64,000 bases of DNA from Isoetes taiwanensis (Eukaryota > Streptophyta > Lycopodiopsida > Isoetales > Isoetaceae), in the NCBI GenBank assembly GCA_021234155.1, contig JAJEKV010000376.1:186001-250000 (forward strand). The letters run 5' to 3'. The notes beneath the pieces were generated by a model. The model was not told where the DNA came from, did not search any database, and saw only the letters and a program-made list of their open reading frames with translations. Shown piece after piece: positions 33,690 through 46,599 of this stretch; within the stretch, counting starts at the first letter, position 1; each line of letters begins with the position of its first letter. A program made the position numbers and the translations under genes.

Positions 33690-36600
33690 CTGACTGCAGA
33701 AGATCCAGGTTCGGTTGAGTATTTAGCCGATTTTGCGGAGCCCCAATAGCATGCAACTCTGATTTGGGTCCGTGTGGGCTTCGATTTGGTTTGGCACGGA
33801 TGCCAGAGCTCATTTGTTTCATGCTCACATCATACCTTTCGATTATTCTTTTTCTTCTGTTGACATGTCTTCATTAGATATATTTTTTTCGGATTCAGAG
33901 AGCCCAGCAAACAGAGGCATAAGAGATGTCCTTCTGTTCTTCTATTTAGGTAAATTGATTGTCCTAGCCTATGCCCATGTGGCACTTTGAATCATATCAT
34001 CTGCATTCTTCAAGATCATTCTCTTAAATGGACAGAAGCACCAGTTTATACCATGAGATATTGCTTTCTGCATGCTGCAAGATTTCCTTCGTTTCTTTGT
34101 TTCTATGTCTTACTATAGAAGGACGAGAGTTTCTTTACTTTTAAATGAACGACTTATTCTGATTTTTGCTCTCATGCAGGACTGCTGGATCAACGTTTCA
34201 CAAGGCCATCACAAGATATCCATGCTAGCTCAGTTGTTATCGATTTCATAATTTTTCACAACTTGAATCATATTATCTGCATTTGCCAAGGTCATTCTTA
34301 AATAGGCAGAAGCACCAGTTTATAACATGAGACCTTGCATTCTGCATGCTGAGAGAATGCATGAAAATTTAAGACCATCAGCTTAGGCAGAGATTTAGTT
34401 CTTCGTTGCAAAGCATGGTCTAGATATTATCTTTGTTGTGGCTTAGGATAAGGATTCTGTGCCTGGTCTTTATACTGAGAATGCTATTATTGATGTCAAT
34501 GTTGAGCATGGTGATATTGGTGGATGTTGCATCAGAGCATAGATGCAGACAAATTCATATTCTTAGATCTTCTGTGCATGCAGCATTTTTCTTTTGTATT
34601 TGCTCCATCTTGATCTCTTTCTCAATGATGGAACGTCTAGCTATCAACACCATCTCATATTGCTCCGTAATGGCTTTGGCATACTGAAAATCTGCTCTCT
34701 TTCTGGTAAGGGCACTCCATTTCTTTGTTTGTTTCTTGGGATCTTCAGGAAAATGTATTTGGTTGTCATTAATTTGGAATAGCATTCATCTGTTGTTCTC
34801 ATCGCATTTGCGACTGAAAGCTTTTGATTAGCTTCTGATCAAGGTTTGAATAGTCTGCAGTCCTACTATTTATCACATACGAGAAGCAATCATCATAACC
34901 TCCACAATCTTCCAGGTACAAGTTAATTTAGATTTTGAAAGATAGGATGTGTATTTTGAATCATCTTGCATTTTGTAGTTTCATTCACTAGAACCTTACA
35001 ACGTTCAGAGCGGACTATGAGTGTTTTCAGAGCAGACCACAGGTTTTCTATGGCAGAGCAATGTCATGGCTTCTAATGTTAGCAGGTAAAAATTGCATTT
35101 CAAAAGCTTCTCGCGCCTGTTAGTTTCTAATTTATACCATCATTTTTGTGCAAATGCTTCTAATCTACCATCATTTCTATGCAAATGCTTCTCTGTTTTG
35201 TTGAAATCCTTGCTGCAAATTCTAACTCTGTTTGCAGCTTCTTTTACAGGCCTAATTTCTTTTCAATGACTTAAAGAAGCTCCATCTTGATCTTTTCTTA
35301 ATGGTGGAATATCTAGCTATCAATAACATCTCATAATGCTTTTTGACATACTGAAAATTGGCCCTCTTTTCTGGTAAGGGCACTCCATCTCTTTGTTTAT
35401 TTCTTGGAATCTTTAGGAAAACGTATTTGGTTGTCATTAATTTGGAATAACATTCATATGTTGTTCTCATGGCATCGCTCATTGAAAGCTTTTGGTTAGC
35501 TTCGATCGGGGTTTTTGAACAACCGCAACTCGCTATTGCATCACATATGAAAAGCGATCATTATAACCTCCACGTTTTCCAGGTACAAGTTACTTAAGAT
35601 TTCAGAAGATAGGATGTGTATTTTGAATCATCCTTTTGTAGTATAATGTATATTCTAAATCATCGTTTCATTCACTAGAATCTTACAACATTTTAATTCA
35701 CATGCTACTATATTTGGAAGATTTGTTTATAATTACTATTGGCCCTTTGGTTGTTTTGCATTTTCATTCTTAACAATCACCTCACCTGGGCTTACAGTAT
35801 GTATTGCATTGTCATCCGTAACTACTTTCTGAAGCATTCCTTTTCAATAGTATTTCTTAAAGAAAGCCATTCCAAACATGTCTTTGAGATTGCAACCAAG
35901 TTTTTGAACATTGAGACTCATCGTCTGTTGTATAACAAGCAGTTTTTGCAGAGGTCGAATTTGTTCTTTTTACTCCAATTTGTGTTTGTTTGCCTGAAAC
36001 AGCTTACAATTCAAATTTGCATACTTCTCTTGGACATTCTAAATGTGACCTTTTCTTTCCTCCGATTCTACCATTTTTGGTTGTCAACATATTTGACAAT
36101 GCTTGAAATTTACATAGTGGGGCTTTTGATTGGCTGGATTCGTCTTCTAGAAAGTTCTTAGGACATGGTGCTTTGGACAACTTGCTTTGGTTGGTCGTTA
36201 TTCATTGCATGTATTTCTAGCAAGGCCTCAAGACCATTGTCACGGATGCTACCTACTTCCATTTTTGTTTTGTTTTTGGCTTCTATAATATATAGGTACA
36301 AAGGCTTTCATTTCGCAATGGTATAACTGTTTTGGTGTTGCAGCATAGCTCCATTGCCAATTTTAGAGCACTAGCAGTTGGTAGATCAGGAGAGAACATA
36401 TTAGGTAAAGTTTGCTGCCCACCTCATTGTGTTGTTTTTGTTCTTTCCTGCCTTTATTTCCAATCTAGAAGCAAGTTTCTGTTGTGTGATAGAGATCTTC
36501 TCAAATTCTAGAAGTAGTTGCATGTTGACTTTGAAAAATGACCAATACTAACTGTGATTATTGTTCTCACTGGGACAAGGTTATTTTCCTTTGCAGTGTT

Positions 36601-38927
36601 CACAGCTAGATCAGATTACTATTGCACCCGATGACCGATGTTCAAAAGCACAACTTTTAGTTGAGGCCAAAAGCAGATCAGACAACTGTTGAGGTGTTAC
36701 AATGTAGAGCAGCATATTTTACACACGCTAGGTTTGCTTCTGCCATAGTTGTTACATTTTATCATTTGATGCTACAATGTGATGAATTTACATCTACAAC
36801 TTTGCTCTTATATGTTCTGTTTTTTTCCAGTGTATTCTTGCAGATTCATTCATATGTTGGAAAACTTTCTACTTTCAACCAAACTTTCCACTTATAGAAA
36901 CCTTTTGTAGATCTTACATTTACCACAAACTTATGGCCTTTTGTACATCCTACACATTAATAGGCCATGTTGCTAAGATTCATAACGGCCATGGATTAAC
37001 TACGTTTACAGCACAATAAAAAACAAGGAATTAAAGTTCTTCTGCTCAGAGATGCATGGGTTTTGATTTGATGGGCTGGTTGCTTCTATCCATTGGTTTT
37101 ATGTTGCATCATATCATCTTTTAGACACATATTTAGCACACTAAAACTAAAAAGATATTGCCACTATTAACAAAGAGCCACGATTATTAATTAATGTTAC
37201 ATAAAAAATATCACTCATATGATGATTATTAATAGTAATGTATATGATGATTATTAATAGTAATATAATTTAGGCAGGGAGGGAGTTGATCACACAAGAA
37301 GTTTGTGCTGTGCGAATGTAACTTACAACCTTGACATTACAACCTTGAAAATTTGTCCTGCAAAATGATGGGTTCATATGATGGCATATAGTAATGTTTG
37401 TTCCCATTAACAAAGGACATGTCCTTAGAACACGTGCCTTTAGAAATCATATATTAATTACAATATTCAAGGTTAACACTTAGAAGTATAAAAGGTTAAT
37501 AGACCATGAGTAAAGCTTTAAAATCACAGTCATTAGTCTCAATCAGAAGCCTCAAGCTTCAAAATCACAGCCCTTAGTTTCAAGATCTCTAGAAATTATT
37601 GCAAGTCTAAGCTTTTGTGCGTGCTTATTCTATAGTTAAGCATGCATTATGGGGCTAATATCCTCAAGCTTCAAAAATGCCTAGAAATTATTACGCTTTT
37701 TCTTATGTTAAGCATCCTGGGGCTAATATCCTCAAAACAAATGATGGCTGATCGATCGACACAAATTGTACTCCATTATTATTATTGTTCGTTCATATAT
37801 GGCAATTACATCCATGCATAAGACAATTAGAGCCTGAGGTGTTGGGATGCATTATTGCTTTAAGAACGAGCATTGATATGCTTACTGCTTTTGTACAAAA
37901 TTGACATTAACAACACATCATCCCTAGCATAACATATTGTTCTTATGGCATTTACCTGTACACAAGTCAATAATGCAATTATGCTAGGCCACACCTTTAG
38001 TTGTAAATAACAAGGTCGTTTGAACCCATTGCAATCAACACACTTCTCGAAACATATTAGCTAACATATGCCTCTTTCGTTATAACATTTTCTAATTCTC
38101 GCATAACCTCTAATCAATACTTCAACATCAAAATCTTTTGAGCGTATCAAACATAAAGCATCGGGTTGAAATGTATAATTAATTTGTGTAGCAATAGCCA
38201 TTAGCTAATACCCTGTTCACGTGGCACATTCTAACTTCATCTCAATACTTTTTTATTTTTAATTTGTCCATCGTCTCTACCATCACTTTCTCATATTCAA
38301 CCAAATGCCATACACCCAACAATGCCCCCAACCAATAGGGTCATTTTATTTTCTTATTGCAAAAATCCACAACTAATAGCGTCACTTTATTTTCTTATTT
38401 CAAAAGACTCTTCAACTCTTATGCAACCTGTTTAGATCAATACAATACATCTAGCATCAACATATATGTATTTAACTATGTCTACAACTTCATCATTGCC
38501 TACAACAGGCCCGTAACTATGCGACCAACTATAATTTGAACATTTACAAAATCACATTGAAAGCTTCGCAACAATGATCTCCTTCATAGGTGCATGCATA
38601 TTATTGTGACATTTGAATTTTATATTTGAAAATATAATGGCCCATTATGATTCATGTTACGTGCCCTTGGAACTACTTTATGGAGTCGTTTTACACTACA
38701 ACAATGACCAATAACAACCTAAAGCATTTTAATATTTCACGATGATTCTACATTCTTGGCCAAAGTTGTATTACTCACAACAATAATACGCACATAAACA
38801 CCAACTTTACATATATGCACGTATATAAAGTGGACATCCATCTTAAAGTTAACATCATTGACAACCCTATATATGTTTTTAGATCCTAGATCTTATTCAT
38901 GTAATTCTACAATAAAATTGCATTTAC
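33690..38927. other. long AT-rich, intron-like MULE interior
   Basis: No gene is recognised over 5.2 kb. It is T-rich with many CAG acceptor-like sites on the plus strand, as expected of a large intron of the plus-strand gene. Divergent duplications occur: 33987-34078 with 34262-34351, and 34602-35002 with 35279-35690. The latter part (about 37000-38955) is more A-rich and may be Helitron body. The 140-aa frame at 35739-36161 looks like chance. Confidence 0.4.
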
Positions 38928-38956
38928 GCCCGGCAACGCCGGGCACCATAACTAGT
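38928..38956 (+). mobile_element. Helitron 3' terminus
   Basis: A perfect hairpin GCCCGGC-AAC-GCCGGGC (38928-38944) is followed by seven bases, then CTAG and T (38952-38956), the classic Helitron 3' end. The body lies to the left on the plus strand. I could not place the 5' TC end, so size is unknown. It lies 46 bp before a Ulp1 exon, in an intron. Confidence 0.7.
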
Positions 38957-39003
38957 TATGTTTTAAATCTATTTTAATTGCCTTTCAATTTGCTATTTCT
39001 TAG

Positions 39004-39331
39004 TGGCCATTGGAGCCTTTTCATCTTAGTAACTGATGGCCTAGCGTGTGCTCGGCTTGGAAAGCCCTGCCCTTACATTTTGCACCTTGATATTCCTCTC
39101 TATCTCGAATTATTTAATCTTTTGCCTTATGATTTAAGCTAATTTGTTATTGATACTCGCAGATTCCTCACAGACGTGTTTAAGAGGTGGAGGCATGAGG
39201 AAAGTGCATTGCATAATGCACCCTGCATTCCATTAGAAACTCCCCAACAGCTCAATAATTCGGACTGTGGTGTGTATGTCATAAATTATGTGAAGAAATT
39301 TGTTAGAGACATCAGTGGCAAGGAGGATAAT
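39004..39331 (+). CDS. Ulp1/SENP-type (C48) cysteine peptidase, two C-terminal exons
   Basis: The first exon (from 39004, after TTAG) reads GHWSLFILV with the catalytic His (39008-39010), and PYILHLD with the catalytic Asp (39089-39091). The second (39163-39331, after CTCGCAG, ending at a GTGAG donor) reads TPQQLNNSDCGVYVINY with the oxyanion Gln and catalytic Cys (39266-39268). Order and spacing fit Ulp1-family proteases, which cut SUMO or related tags from proteins. The donor of the first exon is unclear and the N-terminal part of the domain was not found. Ulp1-like domains are known cargo of plant MULEs (Kaonashi, CUMULE). Probably the end of the plus-strand MULE gene. Confidence 0.78.
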
Positions 39332-39895
39332 GTGAGTCTTTCAGTTTATGTAATTTTGTTGTTTCTTTTTTGTGTGTGCATGTTATCAGTTCATGGCTAA
39401 ATGCATGTTTTAATGCGTGTTCGATTAACCGTGATTGGTTCAAAAAGAAGACATAGATTGCATGAGGTCGGGGCTACAAGATAATGCTCCGAAACTACGA
39501 TTGCTTGGTCTGCGGGGAAGTCCACCTTTCACTTACCCGGGGTGGCACGGGTGATAGTAGACCCGGACCAGCTTGCTAGTTCATGGTCCTTGACATTACG
39601 GTAAAAATCAGCGGAATGTGATAAATCAAAACTTTGAATGTGAATATTTTCTTGAACACTTGAATGTGAATATTTTCTTGAAGACTTTAATGTGAACACT
39701 TGAACACTTGAATGTGATTTTGGCTTTTGAGTTAGTGTAATTGTATTGGTTTATAAAAGTGCAATGGCTCAATGCACCAAAGTTTAATGTTTCAAAGCTT
39801 ATTAAAAGTAATACTTCAATGTTTCCACTATTCCAAGACATACTTCAATGGTTAAGGGCTATGATAAATAATATATCCCGTTTAAATTACTTTGT

Positions 39896-40065
39896 GATCT
39901 CGGAGGACGGGATCAGCAAGCAGGCGAACGCGGGATCCCGGAGGAGGGGATCCCGTTTTAATTAGTGTGTGATCCCGGAGGACGGGATCACCAAGCAGGC
40001 GGACACGAGATCCCGGAGGACGGGATCACCAAGCAGGCGGTCGCGGGATCCCGGAGGAGGGGATC
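39896..40065. repeat. second dyad cluster, 38-bp spacing
   Basis: Five copies of GATCCCGGAGGA(C/G)GGGATC start at 39896, 39934, 39971, 40009 and 40047. The spacers here are different from those in the TIRs (ACCAAGCAGGCGG...CG). The cluster lies about 500 bp beyond the 3' end of the transposase gene, inside the MULE. Confidence 0.9.
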
Positions 40066-40331
40066 CCGTACGTTTTTTTATTACTTTTTTATCCTATGGT
40101 CTAAACTCTAAACATTAAACATTAAACTCTAGGTCCTAACTTATCCTATGCTAGGTAAGTTAGGTTTAATATTTACTTATCTACTTATCCTAGGCTATGC
40201 TAGGTAAGTTAGGTTTAAACATAAGTATTGATAACATTAACAATATTTATCAATAGGATAAGTAATTAGTAAATAGGTAAATATTGATTTATTTATACCT
40301 ATTGTTTATACCCTATTGTTTATAAGAAGGA

Positions 40332-40492
<161 letters not shown>

Positions 40493-40571
40493 TATTTTTA
40501 TGTCATGCCACAAACAATTAACAAGACAATGAAGCAAGACAATTAACAACAACAAACTCACAATGCCATTC

Positions 40572-43433
40572 TCACAATAGGCCCTCCATCTCAACTTGCT
40601 TCCAACTCTTCTTGTTTTCCTTGTCTTTCCTCTTCCCAATTTCTATCAGAGGTTTGAGCCTTGCCAAACTATTTCCACACTCCTCTTCGACTGCATTAGT
40701 GGGGATACATGTTATGGTTCCATTAGAGTTTGTGTAGCCAACATCATCCATTCTTTCAAGCCGCGTGTCGAGTTGTCTCATGAGTGAATCAGTTGCAATT
40801 AGCATGCCTGGATCTTTTTCTGCCCTTGACATCACTCTAGCAATTACTTCTTGTAAGGATCTCCTTGTCTTATCCAGGTTAATCCTTGCCTCCTTTTGAG
40901 AGGGAGACTCGTCCAAGCTTACAATCTCAGCCACATGAAAGGCCCCATGAAATAGATCCTCACATGGCCTTAAGTGGTCCATGCCCCCACCAATTGTCCC
41001 ATATTGGAATCCAAGCACCTGTAAAAGATCTTGATCCCTGTAGTTGCCCAACATTTGCATGACCTTAACTTGGTGCTTACATAAGTTGCCCTTGGCTCCC
41101 CAGGGACAGTCACAACATGCCCAGTTCTTGTGTGCCCCGTTCACAAAGTATGGTCCTTACCCTAGAGTGCGTTCACTTTGCACTTCGCCACCTTCTTCGG
41201 GTTAGTGAATGTGACTGTTCATCGGCAATCTTCCTTGCACCCAAAGATGGCACAACACTATCTCTTCTGGGAGGTGTTCACCACAAACCCCGCTTCCTTC
41301 ATGGACCTAGATGACAAGAGAATTATGTACTTGCAAAATCAAAATAGGCTAAAGAAGATGATTAGAAGTTATACCTGATGTATGCCATGTGTGTCTCCAC
41401 GTAGCAGCCAATCAATCCTCCGTCCTCGGAGTGCTCGTTTTGAAATGCCCAGGCGCCTTTTCAAGGCACAATGCCATGCCTCTATGGTTGCAGTAGTCTC
41501 TTGGTTGGAGTGAGGGTACATCCTCGTAGCCAATACCCATTGGCAAATGTTTTTGGTCCACTCCTTACTCATGTAAGCCGCCAACTTGGGGTATTGAGGA
41601 TACTTCCTCACTAAGTCTTCCAATTTCTTAGTTGCCTCCCTCCTTACTGCCTCCCTATACTCTTCACCGTAGACATTGTCCCCTAGAGGACCTTCTGTCT
41701 TGTACATAATGTAACCAAGTTCCTTGAACAGATCGTTATGTGCCACCTTGTTCTTGATGTTCTTCTGCAACCACTTGATCCAAGCCCTCCTCACGTGCCA
41801 TATGCAAATTTGCACAGGCACACTAGGAAAAACCTATGCAAATAAACAATGTTAGTACATATGGAATGCTTCCAAGGATTAGAGTTTGACAAGTTACTTT
41901 TTTCATGGCCTTTATCTCAGCATGGGCATCATCTGTAATGATGCAAGAAGGTTGCCAATCAGGATCATCTTGGCATAAGGATTCCTTTAGTGCTTGCATC
42001 CACTTTGTTATAGCTCCACTCTTTTGAGAATTGGTAATAACGTAAGCCAATGGTAAACCATTGGAATACTCATCAAAGGCGATAAGTGTGAAAAGATAGA
42101 ACCTGCATTAAACCATACACAATAATCAAATCAACTAAATGTACGAGGAGCACACACAATAAAAGTTGAGGAAGAACCGCACCTCTTGTCGTTTGTTTTG
42201 AAAGTAGAGTCCATGCAAATGGCTTTGTTCTTGCCAAATCTCAACATGGACTCCCTTTGGATTGGAGTCATAACTCCTAATTGAAACAAGTCTCCTTGCT
42301 CATACATGAACACAGAATCTTGGTGTTGTTGAACCCACATGTCAATGCTAGTGGGAAGATCTTCATGTAGCTTCCATGTGTTACGAACAACTCCCTTTTC
42401 AATATTGTACACGTCCCGAATTTTCAACAGATCATCCCTACACATGCTTTCCTGTCCATTCACTTCAAGTCTCAACCTCCACCTCTCTTCATGCATGTTC
42501 ATGACACTACGTGGCGTGTGCCATTGGACAAGCTTCTCTCTTACCCATTCCCTCAATTCTTGTGAGATCCAGGGTGCTAGCTTGAACTTAACTCCAGAGG
42601 ATGGGTCAATGGACCTACCATGGCAGGGCAAACCTTGGATATTGTTGTGATCAAACCCATAATAAGTGATATGTGAAAATTCTGGAAGGAAATAGAGTTG
42701 CCTGATTGTGAAATGGCACTGGAAGCCCCTACGTATGCCCTCTCCCCTCTCAACCCTTTTCCTACGTGTGCCCGGTGGACGTGGTCTATCCTCAACCACA
42801 TGAGTGTTTGCTGTCTTGTCTTCAGGTCCATATGAACACCAATATCTGTATTGTGCATTACAAGTTAGTTTTGATATACTAGGTGTAATTCTAATGACAA
42901 GCACATCAAATGACTTAAAAAAGCAAGAATTATAATCAAACACATAATCTATTGGATGGCCCTATTGGATCTTGGACTCAAACACAAACACATGAATCAA
43001 ACCAATACCTCTTCAACCTCATATAGGAATTCTTGTAGGGTCTTTTTAACACTCTCTCAGGCACTGAACTCCTTAGATAAAAATTTGCAGGTGCTTCACA
43101 ATTCCTCTGCTCCCCAAGAACGAAATCTTGGACTCGGTCTGTATGGATGTAGCAAGTCCAAACAAGCATCTGGCCAACCCCTTGAATATCAGGTACCTGA
43201 TGCTCTTCAGAATACCAATGTAAGTTGCCATGATCAAACAGGCCATTTGGAGGTGATTCGAGCTGTATTTCAGTCCTAAGCTGAAAAAAAAAATACAAAA
43301 TGACAATGCTTGTCTACAGCCTTGAAGATTGCTATGAATGAAAAAGAATACTTACCTCTTCTCTCTTCTCCTCTAATTCGTCCATAGCTGTCGCAGCCAC
43401 AGCCGCATTCCGCTCCTCCTCCATGATCGACAT
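40572..43433 (-). pseudogene. MULE transposase (DDE) with SWIM zinc finger, last exon broken
   Basis: Exons joining in frame by GT-AG sites: 43433-43356, 43280-43009, 42845-42183, 42102-41898, 41833-41375. They start MSIMEEERN and carry the MULE DDE core: AICMDSTFKTND (first Asp), CIITDDAHAEIKAM (second Asp), then ICIWHVRRAW and TTATIEAWHCALKRRL (Glu). The sixth exon starts near 41307 (SMKEAGFVVNTSQK, FGCKEDC, TFTNPKKVAKC) but has TAG, TGA and TAG stops and a frame change before the SWIM finger CDCPWGAKGNLCKH (about 41100). A 150-residue C-terminal region follows to a TGA at 40572. The protein cuts and reinserts MULE DNA at the TIRs. Five clean exons with stops only in the sixth suggest recent loss of function. 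Confidence 0.9.
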
Positions 43434-43599
43434 CAACACGCAATAGGGAAGAACCACACTCAGATGGTGATCCCGGAGGGTGGTCTCAGAACGTCCACGT
43501 GTTTTCATTGTATTGGTTCGTCCGTGCATGGGCTGGCAAATTCAAACTTGGACAACCTGTTTAGTCCACGCCGCTATCTCCACCGTCCAAACGCATCTA

Positions 43600-44301
43600 A
43601 CGGTGGATCCCGGAGGACGGGATTCACGTCACCCAATTGGGGATCCCGGAGGAGGGGATCACCTCGACGGATAGCGTCCGCCGTTATCAGCCACGGGCGG
43701 GTGATCCCGGAGGAGGGGATCCACGTCCGGGGTGCCGGGGATCCCGGAGGAGGGGATCACCTCGGCGGATAGCGTCCGCGTTATCAGCCACGGGCGGGTG
43801 ATCCCGGAGGAGGGGATCCACATCCGGGGTGCCGGGGATCCCGGAGGAGGGGATCACTTCGGCGGATAGCGTTCGCCGTTATCAGCCACGGGCGGGTGAT
43901 TCCGGAGGAGGGGATCCACGTCCGAGGTGCCGGGGATCCCGGAGGAGGGGATCACCTCGGCGGATAGCGTCTGCCGATATCAGCCGCGGGCGCGGGATCC
44001 CGGAGGAGGGGATCCACGTGCTCATGCCCGGGGATCCCGGAGAGCGGGATCATCACGGCGGATAACGTCCGCCGTTAACAGCCATCGACTGTGGGAATCC
44101 CGGAGGCGGGGATCTCTGAGGCACGGACGGCCGCGATGGCACAGGGGTTTGGACGGTGGGGATGGACCGGGCCGATGTGGCGTGTGCCGTACGTCAGAAC
44201 GGGGTCTCCCCAACGGACCCCGTCGAGAGCGCCCCGGGATCCCGGAGGACGGTATATTTATCTCCGGGATCACCGAATCAAGGGTAAAAGTATCCTGAGC
44301 C
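43600..44301 (-). repeat. right long terminal inverted repeat of the MULE
   Basis: About 700 bp ending in CCTGAGCC at 44301. The outer 190 bp (44110-44301) are unique sequence shared with the left TIR; the inner part is the dyad array. It ends about 170 bp upstream of the transposase start, so it probably also holds that gene's promoter. Confidence 0.85.
43606..44114. repeat. array of 19-bp dyads at alternating 37/61-bp spacing
   Basis: Eleven copies of GATCCCGGAGGAGGGGATC (GATCCC/GGGATC arms around a 7-nt centre) start at 43606, 43642, 43703, 43740, 43800, 43837, 43898, 43935, 43996, 44033 and 44096. Steps alternate 36-37 and 60-63 bp, a higher-order unit of 98 bp. The short spacer is like ACGTCCGGGGTGCCGG. 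The long one holds a second dyad, GGCGGATAGCGTCCGCC. Spacers recur, so this is not a CRISPR array. Confidence 0.93.
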
Positions 44302-44311
44302 TATAAACAAC
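44302..44311. repeat. right 10-bp target site duplication of the MULE
   Basis: TATAAACAAC directly follows the CCTGAGCC tip; it equals 23412-23421 in direct orientation. Confidence 0.85.
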
Positions 44312-45556
44312 AAGCGAAAGGAATATTGTTATAGCTAAGCGTTTAAAAGCACATACTAGCTTGGTACTTGTTGGAAAAACTTGGCCACACAAAATGGAAA
44401 TAAAAATAGATATTACTTCAATAAGATTGGAGTTAATAAACACATGTTTTCACATGATAAATTTAGGATGAACGAAACTAACAATCAAATAACCAAGTAA
44501 AATCCATGTTGCAACGATATAAGTGATGTGATATTGCAAATGAACAGTAATATCAACAATGACTAAATATCATCAAATCAGTTTACATTGACACACAGAA
44601 TGAGGAGTTGGTCTGCATCAAAGGAAAAAACAAATCAAAATTGCGGCTTCAAAATGACCCTAAAATAGAACACTAATTATCTAGTTCATGTCTATTGCTA
44701 TAAAAAGATTTGTGGATAAAACGTAGTTTCTAAGGCCTTAGCAAGGCTTGAATAAAAAAAGTCAGTCCTTCACGTGCGCATAGACCAAGATCCAAACTAA
44801 TTAAAGTTACAGCATCAAACTTAATCATCAACTACTCTAAATTGTCAAAGCAACCATTAAATCTCAAGGCATAATTTGTTTGCCTAAATAGAAACTGCAT
44901 GCATGTGCAAAAGAAAACTGGAGCAAAATGAAGTTGTATGTGGACCAGAATGTGTAAAAGCTAGTCCGTAACCGTACCTGCCGGCTAAATACGCATGCTC
45001 AACTGTAACCCTGTATTGCTCTGGAAATAAAGATTTATTCGAATCAAACATTGTAGACTTTGTAGAAACAAACATATACTGAGCATATTTTACCTGAACT
45101 GCATAAGATTTTATTGCATCAAAGAACCGAACACACCAATCTACTCATACCACCTATCACGACATTTGCATAACTGCTAACCAACATCTTAGACTAAGTA
45201 ACGTCCTGCAACAAGCAAATGTTGATCGTGGCATATTGCAAGGGCTAAGCATTTCAAAAGAACAGGTCAGAATGAGAAGACACAGAGCATCCTCTCTATG
45301 CAAGGGACTTAAAAACAAAGAGTTGTGCTAGAAAAACGTCAGACAAGAATGAGTTGAAGAGGGGTTTATCCCCAGTATTTGTTCCGCACCAACAGATCTT
45401 TCTCCAATGCCAAAAGTCTCTCTTGCTAGAAGATAGTTTCTAATGTCGGATGAACATGGTGCTGCTAACTCCCGCCATTTTCAAGCTCCGAAAGAAACCA
45501 TGGAAGGCAGGGGAGAAGAATGTTGAGCAAAGAAATCAGATAAAAATGCGGGGACG
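44312..45556. other. AT-rich spacer
   Basis: No gene seen between the MULE end and the foldback element. Confidence 0.4.
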
Positions 45557-45829
45557 GTTGAAGAATCCGCCCCCCTCATTGTAGTATCCCGCTGGCGATT
45601 CTGATGAGTATCCCCCCTCCATTGAACTAATCCGGCCCCCTCCATTGAACCTATCCGGCCCTCTCTCTACTGCATCACCCAGATAAGACAAACTGTACAA
45701 GGCTTTTGGTATTTTTTTACTGTACTAAATCAGCAGCAGAGGGGGCCGGATAGGTTCAAAGGGGGGGCCATCTGCTTCAATCGCTGCACGGGCCGGTTTC
45801 TACAATAGTGGGGGGCCGGATTCTTCAAA
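45557..45829. mobile_element. foldback MITE
   Basis: The left end TTGAAGAATCCGCCCCCCTC then ATTGTAG matches the inverted right end (CTACAATAG...GGATTCTTCAA). An inner pair (TTGAACCTATCCGGCC at about 45650 with GGCCGGATAGGTTCAA at about 45744) is also inverted. The centre is about 80 nt. No target duplication recognised. Confidence 0.7.
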
Positions 45830-46186
45830 CTAGCCAAAATGTGCTTTACCGAGACGTTCTGGAACAGCTCCTCCAGCATGCAATTGGCTCTCCAGCTCCC
45901 CAAATGGCTTGTTTGCTTGCTCCAATATCTGCAACAAACAAAAAGACCGGAAGGAACCCTTATTTCGCCATCTTCCGTTGCTTGCAATGCCATACCAGCA
46001 TGAGTCCAAGAAGTATCCTGAGAAACCTAGATTTCCAGAAGCGCCTTGTATGCCACGCCCTTTTACGCCCACCATCGCCGACCATCACCAATTTGCAAAG
46101 AGTATAACAGGGCCCCTCTCCGACCACTATTGCATGTGAACCGGCTCTTAGAAAACCCTGGATTGCCACAGATTGTTGCAGCCACC

Positions 46187-46250
46187 GCTGTAAATGTCCG
46201 GCGTGGGCATGTTCAGCCTTAAACCATAGGGCTCGAAGTTTACAACAATC
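46187..46250 (+). repeat. left half of the 18551-type MITE family
   Basis: CGCTGTAAATGTCCGGCGTGG through CATGTT matches the left TIR of the MITE at 18551. The matching right half lies 3 kb away at 49030-49155 in inverted position. Confidence 0.5.
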
Positions 46251-46599
46251 CAACCGTTGATGACCGTTAGATTAATTAGAGTTAAAACCCATAACTCAGA
46301 GCATCTTAGAATATTCCAAAGATTATCACAATAACCATTAAGGATTATCGCGATAATCTTCAAAATATTCCTTTATCCTATTTTTTTGTAGTTCAAAAAT
46401 TAAGACAGAAGTAAATGCAAAAGCATAAGACATTTCTTGCCATTTTAAGAGTCTAGCAATAAACTCCTGTAACCCTTCTATACAAAGCTAAACAGTTGTT
46501 CTCTTAAAATCAGTGTAACAGTTATTATGATCTTGAAATTAGTTTTGTAAATTCAAATTTAAGCTAAATTTCTGCAATTCACTCCATCCACAATCTTCA

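Noticed and set aside
35739-36161. 140-aa hydrophobic plus-strand frame
   Set aside because: T-rich DNA yields Phe/Leu/Ile-rich chance frames; no motif or gene context supports it.
43606-44114. CRISPR-like array (19-bp repeats with spacers)
   Set aside because: Only two spacer types alternate and recur, the DNA is eukaryotic and no cas gene is present; it is part of a transposon TIR.
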